Shown one piece after another: positions 1 through 11,800 of a stretch of 64,000 bases of DNA. The position numbers and the translations under genes are program-made. The DNA is from Lycocorax pyrrhopterus obiensis (lineage: Eukaryota > Chordata > Aves > Passeriformes > Paradisaeidae), in contig JACSVZ010000016.1 of the NCBI GenBank assembly GCA_014706295.1, forward strand, positions 9,839,168-9,903,167, written 5' to 3'. A model generated the notes under the pieces. It searched no databases. It had not been told where the DNA came from and saw only the letters and a program-made list of their open reading frames with translations. Position 1 is the stretch's first letter; every line of letters begins with the position of its first letter.

Positions 1-2296
1 CCCCACACAAAATAAATGGTGACTATCAGGCATAGTCTTTGAAAACAAAAGTAACTTCAGTAGCCAAGGCATGACTATTTCTATGAGCCTTTACTGTTAT
101 TTCAGTATCTTTTAATAGACATAATTTATTAATTGATTAGAGACCCATGAACAGCTACAGAAAGCTACACTCAACTACGTGGACTTGGTTCTTTGCCATT
201 CTTTGCCAAGAGAAAAGAGAACTGTGATTGAGGAGCAGGGAGTTCTCTAAGAGAGGAGAAATTTTCCATGTATGAAATTACTGGTGTTTATTCTGTGGAT
301 CCTACTCTTTGTTTTCCTACAAAAAAAATATTTTCCCTTTCTTGCACTAAATCATGCACACACTATGCGACCTGGCCTTTTCAGGGAGCTGACTGCATTT
401 GCATAAACAATAACAGTCTAATGTTTATCAAGTCATTAATTCCTCATGAAAGCATACAGCTGTATAAAGAGCCTTTTTTCCATAGAAAAATTCCAATGTA
501 AGTTATTAAAAAAGAAAGCAGTTGCATGACTGTAGATCTTGGAGATTAAAGATCATCAGGGCTAGCACATAAAGCAATCAAAACATGGAGAATTTATGGA
601 AAGAGACATTTTTACTGATTTGTTACTTGTTTCTTTCTGTACAAAAGTTATATTTACATATTAATATAATTCTGGATCAGAAATAAAATTTTATCCATTG
701 TATTTTAAGTGACATTATAAAATAGTAAACCAGTAAGAAAGTCTCAAACACATGCTTGCCTACATCTTTTATAACAGCATTGGTTAGGGCAAAAAATCTA
801 CCTCTACATCTTGTCAGTCTTCCCTTCATTATTATAACCTTTATATTCCAAAAACAGTACCATGCTAAAAGTGTATAAAAGTCCTTAAATATAACAGATA
901 CAAAAGCTTTTAACTGTATACAGATGAAAGCCATAGAACTTTTCCACAAACTTCACTCAAAATCTTTGGATTTCTCCTTCTACAATTTTCCACCCTGGAA
1001 TTTTACTTTTCTGTTAATTTTAAGTTGTTAGTAAGGGTTGAAAAATAACTGAAAGCAAATTATGCTTCCCCTATCAATTCCCACTCTACTGTTAAAGGTC
1101 CCTCTCCCTTGAGTGCCTGGGAGGTGCTCCCACATACCTGTTTCAAACACTAACCCATAGGATATACATTATAGTGAGACAGTTTTGGTGTCCATAAGGC
1201 CACTGCCAACAATCAAGTACCTCAGCATACTGGCCTGGCATTTCCAAGGTAACAGAGGCAGTTTGGGATAGAATTTGGACCCTGCCAGGAAGCGACTGAG
1301 GTTGTAACTCCATCAGTGTATGCCTCCAATATAAAAGGCAGGTAGAGTTAAAGAAACACAGAGCAAAGGCAGAGAAAGCAAATCCTATCCTGTCAGCACC
1401 CCACAAGGATTCAGTGGAATGGACATAGAGAAATGGGGAGTGGTCCTCTCTTTCTTACAGTTAAATAGAAAGGCTTCAAGCATGTGCTAGAGGCATGTAT
1501 CTACTCCCCACACTGGTTTCAGCTTTTCCCCTTTATCACCATGCAATAATATATGCAGTCCAGATTCTGATCCCCTTGCTGATACTGAATAGCATCCCAG
1601 GCTATGTCAATACAAAGAATTCAGTGTAATGCATCTGGATGTGAATATGCAGCCTCAGTGGTCACTACATTGCTCTCCAAGCATTTAACTGGGTATATAA
1701 ATACTCTATTATGGGATAAGTGCTGCAAACTTTTACTTTGATTTGGCCAACTTACATTACAAAGGGTTTTTTTGAGTTTAATGGGGCTGTGCATGGAGTG
1801 ACACTTCAAAGTCAGGACAGTAGCAGCCAATCCAGTGCAATGAATACCTTGCAATCAAACAAATATATAACTCAAAATTCCTTAGTCTCCAGACAGTATG
1901 GAAAGTTGTAAGATAAGTGGAAAACATGGCCTTTCTTCCCTTATTTTATGAAAGGCAGTAAAGCCTCCTCTAACAGCAATGAGCCATTGCCATAAATCTG
2001 AATGGAGAAAGCCTGTTCACTGAGCAAAGACAAAACAAGTTACTGTATATCACAGCAGAGGAAGGATCTAAAGATCAAAGGGTAAATACCATTTCCTGCA
2101 ATGTGTTTTTCCAGGATACAGCTTACTCAGCTCCTAAGTTGTTCTACAGTAGAGAAAAAAAGGCTATGAAAGGGTGGGAGAAGTGCATGTTTAGGCTCTG
2201 GTAGATAAACACCCAGACACCAAAAATAGAGCCATGCTTGTGTAGTAGAAACAATGCCTCTACTCATATGAAATGACCCCTTTATTGTTATATCTT
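1..2296. other. Unique AT-rich non-coding sequence
   Basis: No coding region, RNA gene or recognisable repeat is supported here. Open frames on both strands are below 100 codons, have no recognisable domain, and do not begin or end at convincing splice sites. A TATA-like string (ATATAAAAGG) near 1330 sits in sequence without CpG enrichment and without a plausible first exon, so it is not called a promoter. Confidence 0.6.
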
Positions 2297-2310
2297 CCCC
2301 CCCCCCCCCC
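2297..2310. repeat. Poly-C tract, 14 bases
   Basis: Fourteen consecutive C residues lie in otherwise AT-rich sequence. It is a simple mononucleotide tract and its length is likely to vary between individuals and be error-prone in sequencing. Confidence 0.95.
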
Positions 2311-5300
2311 AGTATTTAGTTTGATATATTTTTCTCTATATTAGATCTTTAGGATCCCTTGAAGCTGAACAAATGAGAAGTGTGGCTCTGGATTCTAAGT
2401 CCTAACTGCATGCCTTGTTTTGCTGGGAAGAGAAGTGCTCACTTGATGGCTCCTGGTGGCCTGTGGATAAAGGCCATTTCACCACTCTATTCATAGCATG
2501 GCATATAGCTCTCTCCTTAAACATACGAAACATCCTATACAACATTGTATGAGGTACAGAGAGAACACATCACAAAAGAACAGCTATAAACACTAAAGTA
2601 ATTGCAATTTTGTAAGAGCTTTCTGAAAGGCTTCAAATTCTAGCTCTCAAAGTTATCAAAGACTTTCTCTTCACCGCATTATATCCTTTACCTGTATTAA
2701 TGATTCCTTTGCATTACAATGCTGGAAGATTTTCCCAAGAGATTCTCACAGAGTGACTGGAAGTACTATGGATTCTCCCAAAAATGCTGTGATAAGGAAA
2801 GCAACAGAGGTGATCTGGAGTCCTTCTCACACACTGAACCACTCAAAAACACCCCCCAGTACAGCTGCTCTGAGGGACAAAGATGCTTCTCCACTGCAAA
2901 GAGAAAAGATGTGGTAGGAGTAGATGTGCTGCCACTGTGGAGAGATTAAATGCCACACTTAACAGTGCTGGCTTTCAGCACACACACAGCCAGGTGCTAC
3001 AATAGCTTGAGGCCAGGCAGCCAGATCCTCCTTCCACAGTGCCCACATCAGCAGTGTCATGGGAGAGCGCCGAGCAAGGACTCCGCAGCAGCACCTCCCG
3101 GGGAGTGCAGAGTGGGCAGGAGGCAAAAGTCATTTTTGAAAACAATCACTCTGTTAGGACTACATAAACTGTTCTGTTTGCCAGATGAGCCCAGTTCAGC
3201 AATGAGAAAGAAGATCTCAGCTCAAAGACAGGAGATAGAGCAAATTAATAACAGAAACTGGTGTTACTAGCCCACTCAGGGAGGTGAGGCCTATTGTCTA
3301 AAAAACAGAGTCCTGGAAAAGCCAGTCATAGTCTCTCTCAAAAGAAACCTGATTAAAACAGCCTTGCCTTCTTTTCTATTTTTTCCCCTGCCCCCAGGAG
3401 GGAGAAACTGAATCTGCACTGGCCTCCTAACACCAAACAATCAGAAAGGGCCACAGCTTGTGCTGGGCTGAGGCATACACAGCAGTGTTGGTCACAATTC
3501 AGAAGTCACCGCGTAGCCGCTTTTCCAACCTGGTAGGCAGAGATATCCCTGTGAGCACAGCGAAAATAATTCTTGCCATGTGGTAAGTGTGGGTGAAGTC
3601 TTAACTTTTTCAAATGGTGACTACCACAGCCAGCCCAGAGCAAAGAGGGCTTCTTTGTCTGTTTTTACACCAAAGCAAGAACCTGAGGTTTTTCTTGATT
3701 TATTTGTTTTCCCCTGACAACTAGGGACTGCACTCCTTTTGTTCTGGAAGCCAAAGGCGGGTTTGCTTTGCATTCCCCTGACAACCGAAGCTCTGTGGCA
3801 GGTTTTCCTGACTCAAGAAACAAACTACTTATTTACTTCAGTGAAGAGAGAGAGCTTCAGGTGTGCCCCAGAGGGAGATATCCCCCAGTTTTGGAAAAGG
3901 TTTGAGGCAGAATTTACCCTCATTTGTCAGAGTAGCTAGCAGTGGCAGAGACTCCTTCTTGTCTGTTCTTCACGTTATCAACTGCCCAAAGCCAAGGTAC
4001 ATGAGGAACCTTTCTAGGTGCTCCCCAGAGAGTCCTTGCAGCCAGCCAGTGCAGCTACAGGGCTGCAGCTCTGCTGTCCCTGTCCTGTCATCACAGCCAA
4101 CAGCCACAAGGAACAGGAGGTCTCTCCATCACCCCTGCTTTCAGCAGTCCATAAGCTGATGAGCCATTTCTTTCTGTTGATGATGAACTGACTTCACAAT
4201 TAGCCTTCCTCTATATTCAAGCCACCAATAACTTGTACCAGTATATTTAAATATAACCCATGCAGGAATTAACATTCCTTCTTAGCTTTATAGCAGCTTT
4301 CTATCCACTGATTTTGATGGAAAGGTTTTGTTTTAAAGCGCCAAAACTCACAAAAAAACCAAGGAAAAACATGGTGAAATTGAAGCTATATTGAAATGAC
4401 ATCAAGTAAATGAAAATTAGTAAAACACAATGGCATTGTACATTGAGATTAAGGTGTCTTTTTAAAATACTACAGCTACAATCAGTTTTGGCACTGGTTT
4501 TCTGTCTGAAGCCACAGTTTCCCCCCAACTTTATTTTTAGTGTCTTTTCTGAGCATTAAACAATTCAACCAACCACTTAACTCTAAGCATGTGAGTAGTC
4601 TCACTGAAATGAAAGTTAGATGCTTTCTGAATGTGAATTATCCTTAGTTCTCCAAAAGCCATTCAAATTGTATTTAAATGTAGAGAACTTTTAAACCTGC
4701 AAAAATCTTAAAGTAAACAATTTACTATAAGAGTTTATAGCAAGTACTTCAACTAGGCAATAATGTTGACACTCATTGGCTTAGCTCTTTATTTTATAGA
4801 GAAAATGTACAGAAAAACTCACTCCATTTACCAATCCTTTGGGAGACTTTCATTACTGGTCTTATATAGCAGCAATTGAAGATAGAAACAAAATATTATT
4901 TAACAAGGTTTTATATGACAACATAAAGAGTGACTGCTAGCTGAGTGTTGATCCAGACATGTTTCTGCCAAGGTCACTTCCCTGCCAAAATACACATCCA
5001 ATAACCATACATAAATTTTATTTTTAATAAATAACCACTAAATGGTTGCATAAACAGAGTAAACTGTGGGTAACTGTAGTTTAGAATGAGTATCTGTTGT
5101 AGCAACATTAACCAACATCTCACACAGGCTGACTGCAAGTCAGTGTCACTGTCACCAGCTTGTTGGTTGGTGGCAAACCAAATTATGTTGGAACACACCA
5201 GTGGTTTCCCTTGGTGAGAAATCTACATCCTTGCAACATCAGCTTTCTCATTCTTGAAGTATCCCTCATATTTTTCCTTTTCAGACATTTGGCTTTGGAA

Positions 5301-5397
5301 AGCTTAGAATTTATAAAGGAATAGTCACTGACTTGGAAAGTCACTGTGGCAAGACTGTTCCCTATACCCTGCCCAAAATATAAACATGCTTATGTGG
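2311..5397. other. Unique non-coding sequence
   Basis: No gene or repeat is recognised. The stretch from about 2700 to 4150 is somewhat less AT-rich and holds several short plus-strand frames of 66-106 codons. Their translations are rich in Cys, Ser and Pro without domain character, and they overlap each other, as expected for chance frames. Confidence 0.55.
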
Positions 5398-5401
5398 AGG
5401 A

Positions 5402-5590
5402 CGTGTGGTCTGAAGTCTGAAATAGGAGTCTGAGATTAAAAAAAAAAAGTCAGCTACCAACTCCTTGTGTGACCTTGGCCAAGTCTTTCAACACCCTTAT
5501 CCTTCAGTTCCCTAACTGTGTAACTAAGAGAGGGATGCAGAGGGCTTTGTGAAGGTTATTGATTGATCACTGTTTGCAAAGCCTGCCAAG
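5402..5590 (+). repeat. MIR/CORE-SINE relic
   Basis: The segment follows the order of the MIR consensus. A GTGTGACCTTGG block at about 5467-5478 is followed by a CAAGT-like string, a pyrimidine-rich CAGTT/CCC block, a degenerate CTGTGTAACTA, and an AGGGCTTTGTGAAGG string matching the AGGGTTGTTGTGAGG tail region. It then runs into TGTTTGCAAAGC, the position of the consensus TGTAAAGCGC. An A-rich insertion interrupts the 5' part near 5439-5449. MIR elements are ancient tRNA-derived SINEs shared by amniotes, so the copy is a neutral fossil unless co-opted. The match is from memory of the consensus; the exact ends are uncertain. Confidence 0.75.
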
Positions 5591-8356
5591 GTGCCACTGG
5601 GAAAAAGCATTAAACTGTATGTGTTTAAAGGATCGATGCATGTTATTACATTATTATTGAAATAACGGTAAATACATTGTACCAAAAAAATCAGGAGAAA
5701 GGAAGAGAAAAACAGTTGCAGACCAACCTGCAAAAGAGGAATATTTGGTATGTGATGTCTGATCTTGTAGCAGCAAAGTGAGCACAAGGAGAACCTTTGC
5801 TAAGAAGGGCTCTGATACCAAGGGCACTCAGCACCACCCAGAATTAGGCACCCTCACTCTTTTCAAGGATGTATTTGGGAGCCACCCATTTAAATCTGCA
5901 CAGTGGGGACCATTCATGCAATTTTCTTCAAAAAGCTGCCTTGTAACTTTCTTGTTACAAGATCATTTTTATTTCTATGCTTTCTTCAGCCACATGTATA
6001 TTTAGCTAAATTCTGATTTCCCACCCATGCAAATGCAAGGGGCATTTTACACTTCTCTTAAGTACTGACACATTTACAACTGTAATTTCTCTAAAATGTC
6101 ATTCAGCCAAGATTGATTATTTGCTGCATAGTGAGTAGAGGAAAGAAAGAAAGGAGCTGTCAAGCATTCTTGCTTTTCTCTTTGGGGTGGAAAAATAAGC
6201 TTATCTTTGGAAAGACAGATCCTTTTATTAAAGGATGAAACGAGCACTGAACAAATAGTACCAGGAATTCCAGTTATGCTGATACTAATAGAAGAAATAG
6301 TTAAGATGGCAGAAAAAAACCCTTGTGTGTTCAAAGACTTCAAATGCATTTGTACTAGGTGGGTCTTGACCTGGTAAGACTCCATTAATTTCCTGGGGCT
6401 TGCAGATGCATGTGGTCCCCTTAGCATGATGCACTTAATCCATTGCTTCTCCCCCAGGAAAATTACCAGGCCATGTTTTCATTTATTCCATTTCTTGATC
6501 TTCCTCTTACAATAGTCATTCTTACCTCCCTGTGGCCAGTGAACTTCTTCACTGGTAATTGTCAGTATATTCTATCAACGTTTTCTGATTGGGGTACTGT
6601 ACAATTATTATATAATCAAGATTTGCAACAAGCTGCATAGAATACAAAAGTGCCTTTTCTCAAATATTTCTCTCTCAAAAACAGCTAACAAATAAATGCA
6701 CCTCTATTCCCCATGACTCAAATATCTGCAGTAACTGTTTAGGCAGATTAAGAGGATTCCTTTCATTTTTATTGCTCTAATCCTTGTAAAATAATGGCCA
6801 AGGACCAGGTTCTGGTACCTTTGTTGACAGAAAATCTCATGGAAATCTGAGAAACCTCCAACTGACTTTGACAACTTGCAAAGACTATTAAATTAACCAA
6901 GTCATATCTGTGACTAACAAACCAAAATCCCAACAAATGGTTCAACACCTTTGCCACTGCTGTTAGAAAAGTGTGCATTTATGTACAGTACAGTCTCCTA
7001 CAGTACAATGGGTGTTTAGTGTAATTTGACCCAGGAAAAACCACCACCTTGTAAAGCAATGCCCAAGTTCCAGCACAGTTTTGAAAGCATCTCTTTTCCA
7101 CAGCAGCTGTGAGTCCAGCTCCTCCAGCCCCCCGGGTTGCAGCACACCTGACCAGCTCTCACAGCTGCTTTCAATCCCCAAATTAGAACACAGGTGGAGC
7201 TTGAGGCATGATGGCAAAACTATTTCAAACATTACAACCTGTGTGGGTTTCAAACACTGCCACTGGCCCTGGAGATGGCTGTTAAAACTAGTAAGGACTG
7301 GAAAAAGGCTCTTGAAGGAACAAGGAAGCACATTCACATCTTCTCTTCAGAGTGGTCTTTTTCACTCTGCATATTGTTCAATCAAAACAAAAACTACCAA
7401 GTCTCAAGGTGTAATAAGCATTACACAGAGGAAAATGAGAAGATAGGAGAGCTTAATTCTAAGCTACTGCAAGGTGATTTCATACCAAACTAAGCAAAAC
7501 AGAGCAAGTCTCCAAGAAAGGCCAGAGTTTATCACAAGTTGTGGTTTGGCCCAGTTGGATAACATTTTAACTCTCCATCTGAGCTTGAAATTTGGCAGAC
7601 AACACAAGTTTCTTTCTCTCCTCTGTGAGGTATCCCATTTTCTCTTGAGCATTCAAACAATTTCGCCTAAAGATCACTTCTGCTGTATGGACATGAACTG
7701 ATCTGACAAGATAAATACAAAAACAAACAAACAAAAAGTTTCAAATTACAAGCGAGATACGAAAACAGCGCTCCAGCTGACTCACCATTAACGTTCTCCT
7801 CACAAAAAAGTTGTTTCCTGCGCCAGCCACAGGCACCAGCACAGGGATGGAGCAGGCAAGGCGCTGCAGAGGCACTGCGTGGAAAGGGGAAGAGGGCTCT
7901 GCGTTGGATTTAAATAGGGCTCCTGAGCCCAGGGCACGTGGGGGAGGCCCCAGGTGGGGCTCATCAGGGCAATCAAGGCTCTCAGGCCCTGCCCTTTGCA
8001 AACTGTTAACGGCGTTGAGAAAGCAGCTGTGACACACGGGCTGAGCCCCCTTCAGCTCTCCCCTCAGAGCTTCCCACCACCCCCCCCGTTTTAAAACATT
8101 TTTTGCCTCTTTATTCCAACAGCCTTGTAATTATGCCCAATTTTGCAGGTATTGTTTTAAGCCTGACACTAACACATCAATTTGGTGCTGAACATAGAAT
8201 CAGTTAAAAAAAAGTGGAGAGATGGAAAATACCTCTTTTGTTATAAAGTGCATCCCACATCAATGGAGAATTGTTTCCAAAACTTTTCTGTCCTTTGGAA
8301 CCATTTGGGTCATGAGACTTTCACCAAATCCCTTCTCAAAGTGTTTCCTGATAGCC
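5591..8356. other. Unique non-coding sequence
   Basis: No recognisable gene. A short AAAC-type simple repeat lies at 7717-7738. The interval 7800-8100 is locally GC-richer but has few CpG dinucleotides. Open frames on both strands (up to 124 codons near 7.0-7.4 kb) overlap antisense to each other and show no domain. Confidence 0.55.
7717..7738. repeat. (AAAC)n-type simple repeat
   Basis: An A-rich run with repeated CAAA units. It is low-complexity sequence of the kind that often marks the tail of an old retroelement, but no element body is recognisable beside it. Confidence 0.8.
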
Positions 8357-8371
8357 TTTTTTTTTTTTTTT
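8357..8371. repeat. Poly-T tract, 15 bases
   Basis: Fifteen consecutive T residues. This could be the poly-A tail of a minus-strand insertion, but no element body is recognisable next to it. Confidence 0.95.
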
Positions 8372-8779
8372 CAATTTCATAAAGGATTAATTTAGTCATA
8401 AAAATGCACCCTTCAGCCATCCAAAAGTCCTCTCTCTTCTTAATATCTGGACCTTCACAGTATGCTAGACAGTTCACATATCCTCTTTAGTCATTGTTTC
8501 CTCATTCAGATATTTCTTTTGGAAAATAAACTTGGCAGAGAGCAGAAGACAGCTCTATTACCATCAAGCCTCCAGTGACTGCAACTGGAAAAAGAAAAGC
8601 TCTTTCGTTAAGTACTTCAGTGTGCAAATAACACATTTTGGAGTTAACAGCATTCCCCAGAGTGGTGATTCTCAGAAGCTCTGTACGTGGAAATCTCACT
8701 CCAGGACAGAGGAGGAGCTTTAACCAGCTTAGGAATTGAGGAGGGAGATAGTGTTTTCTCATAACTAAAGCATGAGTTG

Positions 8780-8872
8780 GATCATCTGAAGCTTCTCCTG
8801 GCTTGGACATCAAACTACTGTGTGGTCTCCTGTGCCTTTGTTTCCCTATCAAATGTATTTATGGGAATTTGG
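8780..8872 (+). repeat. Probable degenerate MIR/CORE-SINE fragment
   Basis: The string CTCCTGTGCCTTTGTTTCCC followed by TATC, then a T-rich ATG and GGGAAT at about 8827-8867, lines up with the MIR core that reads CTCTGTGCCTCAGTTTCC, YATCTGTAAAATGGG. Upstream, CTACTGTGTGG at about 8814-8824 fits the CTGTGTGACC block. The relic is more diverged than the copy at 5.4 kb, and the ends are guesses. Confidence 0.4.
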
Positions 8873-11800
8873 CTTCTATTTTTCCCTCTTAGTCTTTTTT
8901 ATGAGTCTCAGATTTCAACCATGGGACAAGCAAAAATTTGGAGGGAAAAGGACACCAGAAAGTTCAAAATGCCTTGCACCCTAAAAACATCAGCTGATGC
9001 ATCACACATACAGTTCAAATATTTATGGAATTAAAAATATCATCATTCTCACTTGATGAGGAATAAGCAAAACACTTCCTAAACTCATGGAAGAAGGTCT
9101 GTCAAAAGTCTGTAGGGTGGTGGTAATATTCCAGTGTTAAACGTGAAGTAAACAGGAGACTGAAAACCTGGTAAATGATGCAATGGACTATTTCCTTTCT
9201 CTCCATCCAGCACAGGAGCACTGATATAAGTGGTAGCTGGGCTGTGAGTGGAGTACCTCATTTGGAATCACTCGTGGTGCACATTTCAGCACCACTGTGC
9301 AAGTTTGGTATGACACCGACAGAGTGGTTTAGAGGAGATGAGAGGCCACATTTAGTTTCCCTAAAGACTAAACAGCTCCAGCAATCACAACCCTCACCAG
9401 AACCTAAACCCCAGGGTAAATTTTGTACTGAGTTTGCAGCACCCATCCCTGCTCGTTTACCACTTACTACAGACCGGGTGTCTACCAGCCACCTCAGTTG
9501 GCATCAGTACACAAAACCAGCTGCAGGGTTTTTGTCATGACACAAATTACGCAGTGAGCTCTAGATGAACGGCAAGAAATTGCAGCTGGATTTTCAAAGC
9601 TACATGAGAAGAAAAGCAGAACAACTTTCTGTAAGACAAAGGGAGATTTCTCCACTCTCTATTTTCCAGGGCTAAAAAACTAGAGTAGAAACTAATTTTG
9701 ACCAAGATGAACCTTACGAGATAAAGGCACAGGGCCTTACCATCCACTGCCTCCAGTCTGCTTCTTGAGTTCCTGCTCCTGGTCTTCCACAGCTGAACAT
9801 AGGTGCCAAAATGTTTTTCAGGAACTGAGAACTCTATGCCAGAACTGAGAAAGGCAAATGTACTGCCCAAAGGAGATGCTCCTTGGTTGAGAAAGTATTT
9901 CAGAAAAGAGAATTTTTTCCTTGACTGCCCCATCTCCAAAACAGTCTTGGTTCAGCCAATCTTTTCTAAGCCCACACTTGTTTGATTAGTGCAGTATAAA
10001 GAAACCTGGCAAATCCATACCTCATGTCCTTACTGACAGCCTCTGTGTGAGTTAAAGCAGTACAGTGCATGTAATCTGAGTCCATCTGCAGGGTATTTCC
10101 TGTCACTACTGAACCATCTAATGCCATGCAATGGGAGGTAGGTTGGAGCCATGTGCTCAGTACAGTCTCCCCAACCACACGACAGCAACTCCTTTTCCTG
10201 TGTTACTTTACTACCTTTTGTACTGCATCCTGTAAGAGACTAGGCTTAATTTTGCAGAAGTACACAATTATAAGGATGAACTGGACAAAACCTCTAATCT
10301 TTCTCTGTTCAGTTCATAAACTATCATGTGAAAACTTAACAAAAATTGCCCTCTCTACCAAAAGGACTTTCAAGTTTGATTCAACATTGTTGTTGACCAG
10401 CCTGAAACTCAATAGCAGCCTACTATGAAGAACAATTGTAACACCTCTGCCCACAATACATCTGTCAAAAATATTATTATCCCATAAGTTTATGTTTATA
10501 CCTAATTATTTATACTAGAAGGAGAAAAGCCACCAAGAATGTCCCTCACCTTTTGGCAGATTTACAATGGGAAACTAAATTCTTTCTTCAAAGTTATGTG
10601 TAGGAAGAAACTCATTTGTCTCTGCTCTGAAATGAAAGCACACATGATTACCAGTCTAATCAATCATGCCTCTTGTATCTATCTGGTTTGGTATGGTTTG
10701 TGTTTGCGTGATATTCTTTGTATTATAAAGAATTCAGACTCCTATGTGTAGTCAAAACCAGTTCATCAATGCACAAAACAATCAATAGCTTGTGTAAAGA
10801 GGCAGCAATGTTATTACTGCTCAGTGACCAGTAACACTGAGTGAATGAGGTGCAGATTCCTACAAATGCCTCCATGAAACTAGTTAGATTTACAAACATG
10901 AAAGTACAGTGGTAAGATCTTTTGAATTGGTAAGTCAGAGAAAGTTTGCTGAAATTATTCCAGTTCACAGTATGGGGCTATGCTATGTTTTTAGCATCAC
11001 TTTTCTATATACACCTCCCTGTCCTACTACATGCAAAAAAGATACTGCAATATGTGCCATCAGTACTAAAGGACTATTATATAAATTTTATAGAAATATA
11101 TTTCCACTGCCATTAGTAGAACTACGACAGCAGAAAACAAGCATAACAAAGACAAATCAAGTGCCATATGGACACATGAAATTTCAGTGAAAACTAGCCT
11201 CTCCATCTAGACAAGATAACTGACTCATCCGTAATGACATTATGTACTGAAAGTAATAATTTTAATGAAGAATGGAGGAATAAATCTTTATGTTAGAACT
11301 GAAAACAAACAGTAGTAAAAGCAGTAAATTGAGCCAATAAAGTCCAGCAAAAACATGAATCATCCAACCCAGCAAAAAATATTTGAAAAATATTGAGTGG
11401 GAACATGCCACGGAGACCAAGATGAGACAAAGTAAACATGTCATGTAGAACAGATGCTGCAAAACAAGCACAATGGCAGAAATAATTATATGTTAATCAA
11501 AGCCTCAAGAGAAAAAAAATCAATATATTGGCAAGTATCAAAACAGCTGCATCTGGTTTTGAACAACAGAATTTGCAAAAATCCCCCCTGCAAATCCAGG
11601 CACAGAGGAGATGCAGGTACAACCTGTGCCAATAACTCCCATACAGACATCTCTAGCTTGCTGACTGATAGTGTCTAACACAGTTGAGTATCTGAATTCA
11701 TGAATGAAAACATTCACCTATTCATAAATAATTTCCAGGTACATGATTTGCTGCCAGTCTCTGTATCAGAAGGGGAGTGATGAACTTCACCTTACCACTC

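Noticed and set aside
1328..1340. TATA-box-like ATATAAAAGG
   Set aside because: Isolated match in AT-rich DNA with no CpG enrichment, initiator or downstream exon.
9284..9304. RE1/NRSF-like TTCAGCACCAC
   Set aside because: Only the left half-site matches; the right half does not.
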